Source: an uncultured Faecalibacterium sp. (GTDB taxonomy: Bacteria; Bacillota; Clostridia; Oscillospirales; Ruminococcaceae). Taken from it: a stretch of DNA of 64,000 nt. The position numbers and the translations under genes were made by a program. Shown here piece by piece: positions 44,638-52,646 of this stretch; within the stretch, counting starts at the first letter, position 1, and each line of letters begins with the position of its first letter. The DNA lies in contig CALESJ010000022.1 of the NCBI GenBank assembly GCA_937907025.1, positions 1 to 64,000 of the forward strand. The letters are read 5' to 3'. The notes under the pieces are model-generated. The model ran no database searches, was not told the origin of the DNA, and worked only from the letters and a program-made list of their open reading frames with translations.

Positions 44638-46272
44638 ATGGCTAAACAGATTAAGCAGGGCGAGGAAGCCCGTAAAGCTCTTTGCGCCGGTATCGACCAG
44701 CTGGCCGACACCGTCAAGATCACTCTGGGCCCCAAGGGCCGCAACGTTGTTCTGGGCAAGAAGTTCGGCAGCCCGCTGATCACCAACGATGGCGTTACCA
44801 TCGCCAAGGAGATTGAGCTGAAGGACCCGTTTGAGAATATGGGCGCCCAGCTGGTTCGCGAAGTTGCCACCAAGACCAATGATGCTGCCGGCGACGGCAC
44901 CACCACCGCCACCGTTCTGGCGCAGGCTCTGGTCACCGAGGGCATGAAGAACGTGACCGCCGGTGCCAACCCCATGGACATCAAGCGCGGCATGCAGAAG
45001 GCCATCGGCGCTGCTGTTGACGCTGTCAAGTCCCACAGCCAGAAAGTCAACGGCACCAAGGACATCGCCCGTGTCGGCACCGTTTCTGCCGGCGACGCCG
45101 AGATCGGCCAGCTGATCGCGGACGCCATGGAAAAGGTTACCGCTGACGGCGTTATCACCATCGAAGAGAACAAGACCACTGCCGAAACCTACACTGAGGT
45201 TGTGGAAGGCATGCAGTTCGACCGCGGCTACATCACTCCGTATATGGTTACCGATACCGAGAAGATGGAAGCTGTCTTTGAGGATGCCAGCGTGCTGATC
45301 ACCGATAAGAAGATCAGCGTGTTCCAGGATATGGTTCCTCTGCTGGAGCAGGTCGTTCAGTCCGGCCGTAAGCTGCTGATCATCGCGGAAGATGTGGAAG
45401 GCGACGCTCTGTCCAACCTGATCATCAACCGTCTGCGCGGCGGCCTGAACGTGGTTGCCGTCAAGGCTCCCGGCTTTGGCGATCGCCGTAAGGAAATGCT
45501 GCAGGATATCGCTATCCTGACCGGCGGCACCGTCATCAGCAGCGACCTGGGCTATGAGCTCAAGGATGCCACCCTGTCCATGCTGGGTTCTGCCCGCCAG
45601 GTCAAGGTGACCAAGGACGTTACCACCATCGTTGGCGGCAACGGCGACAAGCAGCAGATCGCGGACCGTGTGGCCCAGATCCGCAGCCAGATCACCACTG
45701 CTACCTCTGATTTCGACCGCGAGAAGCTGCAGGAACGCCTGGCCAAGCTGGCCGGCGGCGTGGCTGTCATCAAGGTCGGCGCTTCCACCGAAGTGGAAAT
45801 GAAGGATAAGAAGCTGCGCATCGAGGATGCTCTGAACGCCACCAAGGCGGCTGTTGAGGAAGGCATTGTCGCCGGCGGCGGCACCGCTACCCTGAACGCT
45901 ATCCCCGCTGTCGACAAGCTGATTGCCGAGCTGGAAGGCGACGAGCGCACCGGCGCCAAGATCGTCCGCAAGGCTCTGGAAGCTCCTGTCCGCCAGATCG
46001 CGGCCAACGCCGGTCTGGAAGGCAGCGTCATCATCAACAACATCCTGCAGGCTGGCAAGCCCAACTACGGCTACGATGCCCAGAAGGAAGAGTATGTTGA
46101 GGATATGATCGAAGCCGGTATCGTTGACCCGACCAAGGTCACCCGTTCTGCTCTGGAGAACGCTTCCAGCGTTGCTTCCATGGTCCTGACCACCGAGAGC
46201 CTGGTTGCCGATCTGCCCGAACCGCCGGCTCCGGCTGCTCCGGCCGGTGGCGACATGGGCGGCATGTACTAA
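44638..46272 (+). CDS. groEL: chaperonin GroEL
   Basis: 544 residues, full length. Contains the ATP-site block GDGTTTATVLAQAL (near residue 86), the apical domain with KAPGFGDRRKEML, and the Gly/Met-rich tail ending GGDMGGMY. AAGGAGAG precedes the ATG; the gene lies 31 bases after groES in one heat-shock operon. Confidence 0.98.
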   Translation: MAKQIKQGEEARKALCAGIDQLADTVKITLGPKGRNVVLGKKFGSPLITNDGVTIAKEIELKDPFENMGAQLVREVATKTNDAAGDGTTTATVLAQALVTEGMKNVTAGANPMDIKRGMQKAIGAAVDAVKSHSQKVNGTKDIARVGTVSAGDAEIGQLIADAMEKVTADGVITIEENKTTAETYTEVVEGMQFDRGYITPYMVTDTEKMEAVFEDASVLITDKKISVFQDMVPLLEQVVQSGRKLLIIAEDVEGDALSNLIINRLRGGLNVVAVKAPGFGDRRKEMLQDIAILTGGTVISSDLGYELKDATLSMLGSARQVKVTKDVTTIVGGNGDKQQIADRVAQIRSQITTATSDFDREKLQERLAKLAGGVAVIKVGASTEVEMKDKKLRIEDALNATKAAVEEGIVAGGGTATLNAIPAVDKLIAELEGDERTGAKIVRKALEAPVRQIAANAGLEGSVIINNILQAGKPNYGYDAQKEEYVEDMIEAGIVDPTKVTRSALENASSVASMVLTTESLVADLPEPPAPAAPAGGDMGGMY

Positions 46273-46307
46273 TGCCGGCCTGATGCCATCCGTAACTGAA
46301 TAAGTCA

Positions 46308-46349
46308 AAGCCCTGCCGGGTCCCCGCAAGCCCCCGGCGGGGCTTTTGT
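46308..46349 (+). terminator. groEL terminator
   Basis: AAGCCCTGCCGGG pairs with CCCGGCGGGGCTT, followed by TTG. Confidence 0.82.
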
Positions 46350-46355
46350 TTATGC

Positions 46356-46384
46356 TTGCGCACGGCGGGCAAACCTGATATGCT
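46356..46384 (+). promoter_or_regulatory. vanZ-like gene promoter
   Basis: TTGCGC at 46356-46361, a 17-base spacer and TATGCT at 46379-46384. Confidence 0.65.
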
Positions 46385-46413
46385 GAAAGACGGAACAGTA
46401 AAGGAGCATCACA

Positions 46414-46884
46414 ATGAAAAAATGGATTTCACTCGCCGTTACCCTGGCCATCATGGCACTGATTTTTCTTCTGTCCTCCCAGCCTGGGGAACAATCCGGC
46501 GCTCTGAGTGAACAGGTTCTGAATCAGGTCCAGCAAAGCGGCACGGCAGAAGTGTTTATCCCGGAATGGTTCAGCGGCAATGTGAAAGCCAATGTGCGCA
46601 AGTGGGCCCATGTTTACATCTACGCGGTTCTGGGCGTCAGCATGATGGTCACGTTCGTGTCCTGGCGCTGCCGCAAACCGCTGCCCTGGTGCGGTCTGCT
46701 GGCGGCGCTGTCCTGCACTCTGTTTGCAGCCAGCGATGAACTGCACCAGTACTTTGTGCCCGGTCGTGCCATGCTGGTCACGGATGTGGGGGTGGATGCC
46801 CTGGGTTTTGTACCCGGAATCCTGGCGGCAGGAATCGTCATATGGCTGGTTCGCCGCCGGAAGAAACACAAACATTTTCAATAA
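46414..46884 (+). CDS. VanZ-family membrane protein
   Basis: 156 residues with four membrane helices. VanZ signature: FLLSSQPGEQSG after helix 1, KWAHVYIYAVLG in helix 2 and ASDELHQYFVPGRAMLVTDVGVDALG. VanZ gives low-level teicoplanin resistance in one setting, but most members like this one are of unknown function and no vancomycin resistance genes are nearby. AAAGGAG precedes the ATG; single-gene unit with its own terminator. Confidence 0.9.
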   Translation: MKKWISLAVTLAIMALIFLLSSQPGEQSGALSEQVLNQVQQSGTAEVFIPEWFSGNVKANVRKWAHVYIYAVLGVSMMVTFVSWRCRKPLPWCGLLAALSCTLFAASDELHQYFVPGRAMLVTDVGVDALGFVPGILAAGIVIWLVRRRKKHKHFQ

Positions 46885-46890
46885 CACATG

Positions 46891-46930
46891 AAAGCCCTCT
46901 GCGGTCCATACCGCGGGGGCTTTTCTTTTG
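46891..46930 (+). terminator. vanZ-like gene terminator
   Basis: AAAGCCC-TCTGCGG pairs with CCGCGGG-GGCTTTT, followed by CTTTTG. Confidence 0.82.
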
Positions 46931-47008
46931 CTGTTCCGGTACTATCCGGTACAAAAAACGGGCATACTTTCCCAAAGGCCAAGGGCCAGGAAAGGGGAAC
47001 GCCCGGGA

Positions 47009-48658
47009 ATGAGTCTTCGCAGATTGTATTCGCTTTGCAGTGTTTTGGCTGTACTGTGTGCGGCCATACTTTGCCGCGTGTACTGGATCGGTACCGATAC
47101 CGCCTATGCCGCCAGCGCCGGTGGGCAGAGCCTTTCCGAAACCGCTTTGCCCCGCCGACGCGGGAACTTCTATGACCGGGACGGCCGCCAGCTGACCGGA
47201 ACGGAACCCCGCTGGTATGCGTTGTGCATTCCCGGCGATTCCAGCTACGCCACCCTTTTTCCATATGTGAGTTTTGCGGCCCAGTCCGAGTTATACGAAA
47301 AGCGAAACAGCATGACGCCCTTTCTGGTAGAAGTATCCACGGACCTCAGCGCCAATGGGGTGTATACCTACGCCGATGCACAGCGTTACCTGCCCAATCC
47401 CATCGCCCGCCATCTGATCGGGTATCTGAACGGGGAAGGCGTGGGCGTTTCCGGCCTGGAACTGGCGTATGATGATCTGCTGGCACAGGCAGGGGATGAA
47501 CAAACCGTTTTGTGTACCACCACGGCGCAGGGGTCGCTGATGACCGGCACACAACCGGAGATCAGCCGTACATCGGGGACACAGCAGGGGGTCCAGCTCA
47601 CCCTGGATGCCAACCTCCAGCGGGCCTGCGAAGGTATCGCGGCCCAGTCCATGGAACGGGGCTGCATTGTGGTCATGGAAACCGCGACCGGCGATGTGCT
47701 GGCCAGCGTGAGTATGCCGGAATTTGACCCGGAGGACCTGGTCAAAAGCATTCAGGCCGATGATACCTCCCTCATCAACCGCCCGCTGTCTGCCTTCAGC
47801 GCCGGTTCGGTGTTCAAGGTGGTGCTGGCCGCGGCGGCTTACCAGGCAGGGTACAGCTGGTTCACCCACGATTGCACCGGCAGCGTGGAGGTGGGCGACC
47901 AGGTGTTCCGCTGCGCCGAAGGCCGGGCCCACGGGCAGGTGAACCTGCGCGGCGCCCTGGAACAGAGCTGCAACTGCTATTTTATTGAACTGGGGCAGCT
48001 GCTGGGCGGAGAGCGGATTCTGCAAATGGCCCGACAGCTCGGCTTCGGGCAGGCCACAGCGGTGGCGCCAGGCCTGAAAAGCGCCGAAGGCAACCTGCCG
48101 CAGGCCTCCGCTGTGGCAGACGCCGATGGGGGACAGCTTGCCATGCTGTCCTTCGGGCAGGGGGCTCTGACCGTCACCCCGCTGCAGATCACTGCCATGA
48201 TGAACACGGTAGCCGATAATGGCACATGGAAGGCCCCCCGCTTTGTGAAAGGCATCGTGGATGCCGAAACCATGCAGCTCGTACAGCCTATGGAAACGGC
48301 GGAGGACGTGCCGGTCTGTGATGCGGACACCGCGGCGATTCTGCGCAGTATGCTGACCAGCGTGGTGGAGAACGGCATCGGCCGGGAAGCAGCCCCGGAT
48401 GTGGGGCTGGCAGGCGGCAAGACCGGCACGGCCCAGACCGGACAATACGATGAGAGTGGGGAAGAACTGCTCAACTACTGGTTTTCCGGGTTCTGGCCGG
48501 CCGATGCCCCGCGGTATACTGTTACCGTGTTGCAGGACACCACCCGGGAGCCCGAAACTTCCAGCGCCGCCCTGTTTGCCCGTGTGGTGAATGCCATCGC
48601 GGTGCTGGATGGTCAAAATACCGCAGAAACCGCCGAAAATCTGTCCTTTGACGGTTGA
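47009..48658 (+). CDS. class B penicillin-binding protein
   Basis: 549 residues. N-terminal membrane helix (about 6-24), dimerisation-like domain (RGNFYDRDGRQLTG), then the transpeptidase domain with SAGSVFK (SxxK, Ser near residue 264), SCN (SxN) and KTGTAQ (near 470). Crosslinks peptidoglycan. Of the FtsI/SpoVD/PBP2 group but without PASTA domains. At 549 residues it is shorter than SpoVD. ATG 47009 follows AAAGGGG. Confidence 0.9.
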   Translation: MSLRRLYSLCSVLAVLCAAILCRVYWIGTDTAYAASAGGQSLSETALPRRRGNFYDRDGRQLTGTEPRWYALCIPGDSSYATLFPYVSFAAQSELYEKRNSMTPFLVEVSTDLSANGVYTYADAQRYLPNPIARHLIGYLNGEGVGVSGLELAYDDLLAQAGDEQTVLCTTTAQGSLMTGTQPEISRTSGTQQGVQLTLDANLQRACEGIAAQSMERGCIVVMETATGDVLASVSMPEFDPEDLVKSIQADDTSLINRPLSAFSAGSVFKVVLAAAAYQAGYSWFTHDCTGSVEVGDQVFRCAEGRAHGQVNLRGALEQSCNCYFIELGQLLGGERILQMARQLGFGQATAVAPGLKSAEGNLPQASAVADADGGQLAMLSFGQGALTVTPLQITAMMNTVADNGTWKAPRFVKGIVDAETMQLVQPMETAEDVPVCDADTAAILRSMLTSVVENGIGREAAPDVGLAGGKTGTAQTGQYDESGEELLNYWFSGFWPADAPRYTVTVLQDTTREPETSSAALFARVVNAIAVLDGQNTAETAENLSFDG

Positions 48659-48683
48659 CAACCGGCAAGCGTCGTCGTATACT
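48655..48683 (+). promoter_or_regulatory. alaS promoter
   Basis: TTGACA (48655-48660) overlaps the stop codon of the PBP gene; a 17-base spacer leads to TATACT (48678-48683). Start is expected near 48690. Confidence 0.85.
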
Positions 48684-48689
48684 AACAAA

Positions 48690-48930
48690 GGATATGACAA
48701 CGGCTGAGAAAGGGCCAATGTCACAGCACCCGGCCAGAAGAGAGGAAACCAGCAGCTGAAAGGTTTCTGCCGTACCTGTGGCAGCGCCACCCCGGAGCCC
48801 CCGGAAGAACCGGGCGTACTTGCGGCGTTAACGCAAAGAAAGCGGCAGGGAAGTGTTCCCTGCAACTTGGGTGGTACCACGGAAGCATGTCAGCCTTCGT
48901 CCCTTGGCGGGACGGGGGCTGTTTTGTTTT
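48690..48930 (+). promoter_or_regulatory. T-box riboswitch of alaS
   Basis: Leader that senses uncharged tRNA-Ala. The T-box core GGGTGGTACCACGG is at 48869-48882; its TGGT can pair with the ACCA end of tRNA-Ala. Upstream is a long stem I region with AGAGAGG and GCTGAAAGG segments. A terminator ends the leader. A GCC that could be the specifier lies near 48768, but I could not fix the specifier loop. Confidence 0.9.
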
Positions 48931-48936
48931 TTTGGC
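48891..48936 (+). terminator. T-box leader terminator
   Basis: CAGCCTTCGTCCC pairs with GGGACGGGGGCTG around a short loop, followed by TTTTG and further Ts. Alternative to the antiterminator. Confidence 0.88.
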
Positions 48937-48987
48937 AAAGCCCGCACAGCCGTATCACATCAATAGCAATATGGGAGATTGAGAACA

Positions 48988-51651
48988 ATGCAATGGACCG
49001 GATTGAATGAACTGCGTGAAAAGTACCTGCATTATTTCGAAACCAAAGGCCATCTGCGCTTGGGCAGCTTTCCGCTGGTTCCGAAGGACGACCCCAGCCT
49101 GCTGCTGATCAACAGCGGTATGGCCCCGATGAAAAAGTGGTTCCTGGGCCAGGAAGAACCCCCGCGTCACCGTGTGACTACCTGCCAGAAGTGCATCCGT
49201 ACGCCGGATATCGAGCGCGTGGGCATCACTGCCCGTCACGGCACCTTCTTTGAAATGCTGGGCAACTTCAGCTTCCAGGATTACTTCAAGGAGGAGGTCA
49301 TTCCCTGGGCCTGGGAGTTCCTGACCGGCGAGCTGGAGATCCCCGCCGAAAAGCTGTATGTTTCCGTTTATCTGGACGATGACGAGGCTTACGATATCTG
49401 GACCAAGAAAGTGGGTGTGCCCGAAGACCACATGGTCCGTTTCGGCAAGGAAGACAACTTCTGGGAGCACGGTTCCGGTCCCTGCGGCCCCTGCTCTGAA
49501 ATCTATTACGACCGCGGACCCGAGCACGGCTGCGGCAAGCCCACCTGCCGCGTCGGCTGCGACTGCGACCGCTACATGGAAATCTGGAACCTGGTCTTCA
49601 GCCAGTTTGATTCCGACGGTAAGGGCCACTATGAGCGCCTGCCCAAGCCCAACATCGATACCGGTATGGGCCTGGAGCGTCTGGCCTGCGTGATGCAGGA
49701 TGTGGGCAACCTGTTTGAAGTGGATACCGTGGCGTCTGTTCTGCATCATGTGGAGCGTCTGTCCGGCAAGAAGTACGGCGAGAACGAAAAGGACGATATC
49801 TCCATCCGCGTGATCACCGACCATATCCGTTCCACCACCTTCATGGCCTCTGACGGCATTCTGCCTTCCAACGAAGGCCGCGGCTATGTGTTCCGCCGTC
49901 TGCTGCGCCGTGCCGCCCGCCATGGCCGCATGCTGGGCATCCAGGGTCCCTTCCTGACCGATCTGGTGGAAACCGTCATCGTTTCCAGCGAAGCCGGCTA
50001 CCCCGAACTGCGCGAGCATGAGGACTATATCAAGAAGGTCATCGGCACCGAGGAAGAGCGCTTCTCCCGCACCATCGACGCCGGCCTGAACATCCTCAAC
50101 GGCATGATCACCGACCTGAAGAGCAAGAACGAAACCGTGCTGTCCGGTGCGGATGCCTTCAAGCTCAACGATACCTTCGGCTTCCCCCTGGACCTGACCA
50201 AGGAAATCGCCGCCGAAGCCGGCATCCAGGTGGATGAGGATGCCTTCCATGTGGAAATGACCAAGCAGCGTGAGCGTGCCCGCGCCGAGCGTCTGTCCAA
50301 GGATATTTCCGGCTGGGCCGCCGACCTGTTCGGTGAACTGAATGCCGAAGCCACCGTCTTTGACGGTTACGATACCCTGAGCGAGAGCGCCACCGTGGTG
50401 GCTCTGTCCGACGGCGAAGAGATCTGCGATGCCGTGGCTTCCGACGATTCCGATCCCCGTGAGGGCGTTCTGGTCGTGCTGGATCACACTCCCTTCTATG
50501 CCGAGATGGGCGGCCAGGTGGCCGACACCGGTTATCTGTCCTGCAAGGGCGCCAACCTGAAGGTTGTGGGTGTCAAGAAGACTCCGAAGGGCTACTTCGT
50601 GCACACCTGCACTCTGCTGGACGGCACCATCCATGTGGGCGATGAAGTCAACGCCAGTGTGGATGCAGCCCGCCGTGCTTCCATCTGCCGCAACCACACT
50701 GCCACCCACCTGATGCAGAAGGCTCTGCGTGAGGTCCTGGGCGAGCATGTCCATCAGGCCGGCAGCTATCAGGATGATCACATCACCCGCTTTGACTTCA
50801 CCCATTTCAGCGCTGTCACGCCGGAGGAACTGGCCGAAGTGGAACGCCGCGTGAATGAAAAGATTTATGCCGCTATCCCGGTCACCATCAGCAACCTGCC
50901 CATCGAGGAAGCCAAGAAGATGGGCGCCATGGCTCTGTTCGGCGAAAAGTACGGCGATGTTGTCCGTGTTGTGGACGCCGGCGACTGGAGCGTTGAGTTC
51001 TGCGGCGGTACCCATGTGCACAACACCGCCGAGATCGGCTGCTTCAAGATCCTGTCCGAGAGCAGCGTGGCCGCCGGCATCCGCCGTATCGAAGCCACCA
51101 CCGCTTACGGCGTGCTGGCTCTGCTGGATGAGCGCACCGAGGAACTGACCCGCACCGCCGCCGCCCTGAAGGCCAACAACATCAAGGACGTTCCGGCCCG
51201 TGCCGAAGCCATGAGCGCTGAGCTCAAGGAAACCGGCAAGCAGCTGGATATCGCCAAGGCACAGCTGGCCGCCAGCCAGATCGACGGCATGTTCGAATCC
51301 GCCGCCATCGTGGACGGTGTGCGCATTGTCACCATGTATATGAACGGCACCAGCCCCGACACCCTGCGCAGCATGATGGACAAGCTGCGTGACAAGGCTC
51401 CCGACGCTGTGGGCGCGCTGATCGGCTCTCAGGGCGAGAAGACCACCCTGGCTGTGGGCGTGGGCAAGGCTGCTCAGGCCAAGGGCCTGAAGGCCGGCGT
51501 GCTGGTCAAGCAGATTGCGGCCATTGCCGGCGGCAACGGCGGCGGCAAGCCTGATTTTGCCATGGCCGGTATCCGTGACACTTCCAAGATCGACGATGCC
51601 CTGAACGCTGTGCAGGATATTGTGAAGAACGAACTGGAAAAGAACGCGTAA
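48988..51651 (+). CDS. alaS: alanine-tRNA ligase
   Basis: 887 residues, full length. Aminoacylation domain starts LNELREKYLHYFETKGH; the editing domain has the zinc motif HTATHLMQ and CGGTHVHNT; the C-terminal C-Ala domain ends with GGNGGGKPDFAMAG. ATG 48988 after GGGAGA; a TTG at 48979 is less likely. Controlled by the T-box leader. Confidence 0.98.
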   Translation: MQWTGLNELREKYLHYFETKGHLRLGSFPLVPKDDPSLLLINSGMAPMKKWFLGQEEPPRHRVTTCQKCIRTPDIERVGITARHGTFFEMLGNFSFQDYFKEEVIPWAWEFLTGELEIPAEKLYVSVYLDDDEAYDIWTKKVGVPEDHMVRFGKEDNFWEHGSGPCGPCSEIYYDRGPEHGCGKPTCRVGCDCDRYMEIWNLVFSQFDSDGKGHYERLPKPNIDTGMGLERLACVMQDVGNLFEVDTVASVLHHVERLSGKKYGENEKDDISIRVITDHIRSTTFMASDGILPSNEGRGYVFRRLLRRAARHGRMLGIQGPFLTDLVETVIVSSEAGYPELREHEDYIKKVIGTEEERFSRTIDAGLNILNGMITDLKSKNETVLSGADAFKLNDTFGFPLDLTKEIAAEAGIQVDEDAFHVEMTKQRERARAERLSKDISGWAADLFGELNAEATVFDGYDTLSESATVVALSDGEEICDAVASDDSDPREGVLVVLDHTPFYAEMGGQVADTGYLSCKGANLKVVGVKKTPKGYFVHTCTLLDGTIHVGDEVNASVDAARRASICRNHTATHLMQKALREVLGEHVHQAGSYQDDHITRFDFTHFSAVTPEELAEVERRVNEKIYAAIPVTISNLPIEEAKKMGAMALFGEKYGDVVRVVDAGDWSVEFCGGTHVHNTAEIGCFKILSESSVAAGIRRIEATTAYGVLALLDERTEELTRTAAALKANNIKDVPARAEAMSAELKETGKQLDIAKAQLAASQIDGMFESAAIVDGVRIVTMYMNGTSPDTLRSMMDKLRDKAPDAVGALIGSQGEKTTLAVGVGKAAQAKGLKAGVLVKQIAAIAGGNGGGKPDFAMAGIRDTSKIDDALNAVQDIVKNELEKNA

Positions 51652-51657
51652 GTATGC

Positions 51658-51663
51658 TATACT
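51658..51663 (+). promoter_or_regulatory. HIT gene -10 element
   Basis: TGC-TATACT extended -10 directly after alaS; no strong -35. Confidence 0.45.
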
Positions 51664-51705
51664 GATAGCGTACCCTTTGATTTTTTGCGAAAAGGAGGAG
51701 ATACC

Positions 51706-52050
51706 ATGGCCGATTGCCTATTCTGCAAGATCGCAGCGGGTGAGGTCCCGTCCAACAAACTGTACGAGGACGATACCCTGCTGGCTTTCTATGACATTGA
51801 CCCGCAGGCGCCGGTACATTTCCTCATCATCCCCAAACAGCACATTGCGTCCGCCGCCGCTCTGACCGAGGACGACGCCGCGCTGCTGGGGCATGTGTTC
51901 GCGGTGGCGGCCAAACTGTGCCGCGACCTCGGCGTGGAGGAAAAAGGCTACCGCATTGTGTCCAATGTCGGCGAAGATGGCGGCCAGAGCGTCAAGCACC
52001 TGCATTTCCATGTGCTGGCGGGCCGCAGCCTTGCATGGCCTCCGGGCTGA
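51706..52050 (+). CDS. HIT-family nucleotide hydrolase
   Basis: 114 residues, HINT-like. CLFCKIAAGEVPS at the start, and the histidine triad SVKHLHFHVL near residue 96. Hydrolyses phosphoramidates such as AMP-lysine in characterised homologs. AAAGGAGGAG precedes the ATG. Confidence 0.95.
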   Translation: MADCLFCKIAAGEVPSNKLYEDDTLLAFYDIDPQAPVHFLIIPKQHIASAAALTEDDAALLGHVFAVAAKLCRDLGVEEKGYRIVSNVGEDGGQSVKHLHFHVLAGRSLAWPPG

Positions 52051-52100
52051 TCATGCGAGGTACGCATGTTGTCTGATTCACTGGAAACGAGGAAGAAAAA

Positions 52101-52640
52101 ATGGCTGAAACCTATACGCTGCATGTGGCGGGCCTGACCCGTGAACTGCCCATCTGCAAAGTCAACGATCATATGGACATTGCTGCCTTTATTATGTTCA
52201 GCGATGTGGAACTGACGGTTGCCTGCGCCACCGAACTGCTGAAAAAGTGCCCCGAATTTGACGTGATTCTGACCGCTGAAGCCAAGGGTATCCCTCTGGC
52301 TTATGAGATGGCACGTCAGAGCGGCAAACAGTGGATTCCTGCCCGTAAGGGTCCCAAGCTGTATATGCAGGACCCGGTCGTGATTGAGGATGAATCCATC
52401 ACCACCGCCGGCAAGCAGGTGCTGGTCATTGACCGCAAGGACATTGACTATATGAACGGCAAGCGCATCCTGATCGTGGATGATGTGATTTCCACCGGCG
52501 GCAGCCTGCATGCGCTGGAAACGCTGGCTGCCAAGAGCACCGGCACGGTCGTGGGCTGTTGCGCTGCGCTGGCGGAAGGTGACGCTTCCAAGCGGACCGA
52601 TATTACCTTCCTGGCACCGCTGCCTCTGTTCCTGCACTGA
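52101..52640 (+). CDS. phosphoribosyltransferase, adenine PRT-like
   Basis: 179 residues. The PRPP-binding motif RILIVDDVISTGGSL (near residue 118) and the upstream DVILTAEAKGIPLAYEMA and PARKGPKLYM segments resemble adenine/xanthine phosphoribosyltransferases. A purine salvage role is likely; the base cannot be fixed from sequence alone. GAGGAAG precedes the ATG. Confidence 0.85.
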   Translation: MAETYTLHVAGLTRELPICKVNDHMDIAAFIMFSDVELTVACATELLKKCPEFDVILTAEAKGIPLAYEMARQSGKQWIPARKGPKLYMQDPVVIEDESITTAGKQVLVIDRKDIDYMNGKRILIVDDVISTGGSLHALETLAAKSTGTVVGCCAALAEGDASKRTDITFLAPLPLFLH

Positions 52641-52646
52641 TTTACC

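Noticed and set aside
46414..46884. VanZ-like gene as a glycopeptide resistance marker
   Set aside because: No vanH, vanA, vanX or regulator genes are near; VanZ-family membrane proteins are common in ordinary chromosomes.
48955..51021. Minus-strand open frame opposite alaS
   Set aside because: Shadow frame; alaS is full length on the plus strand.
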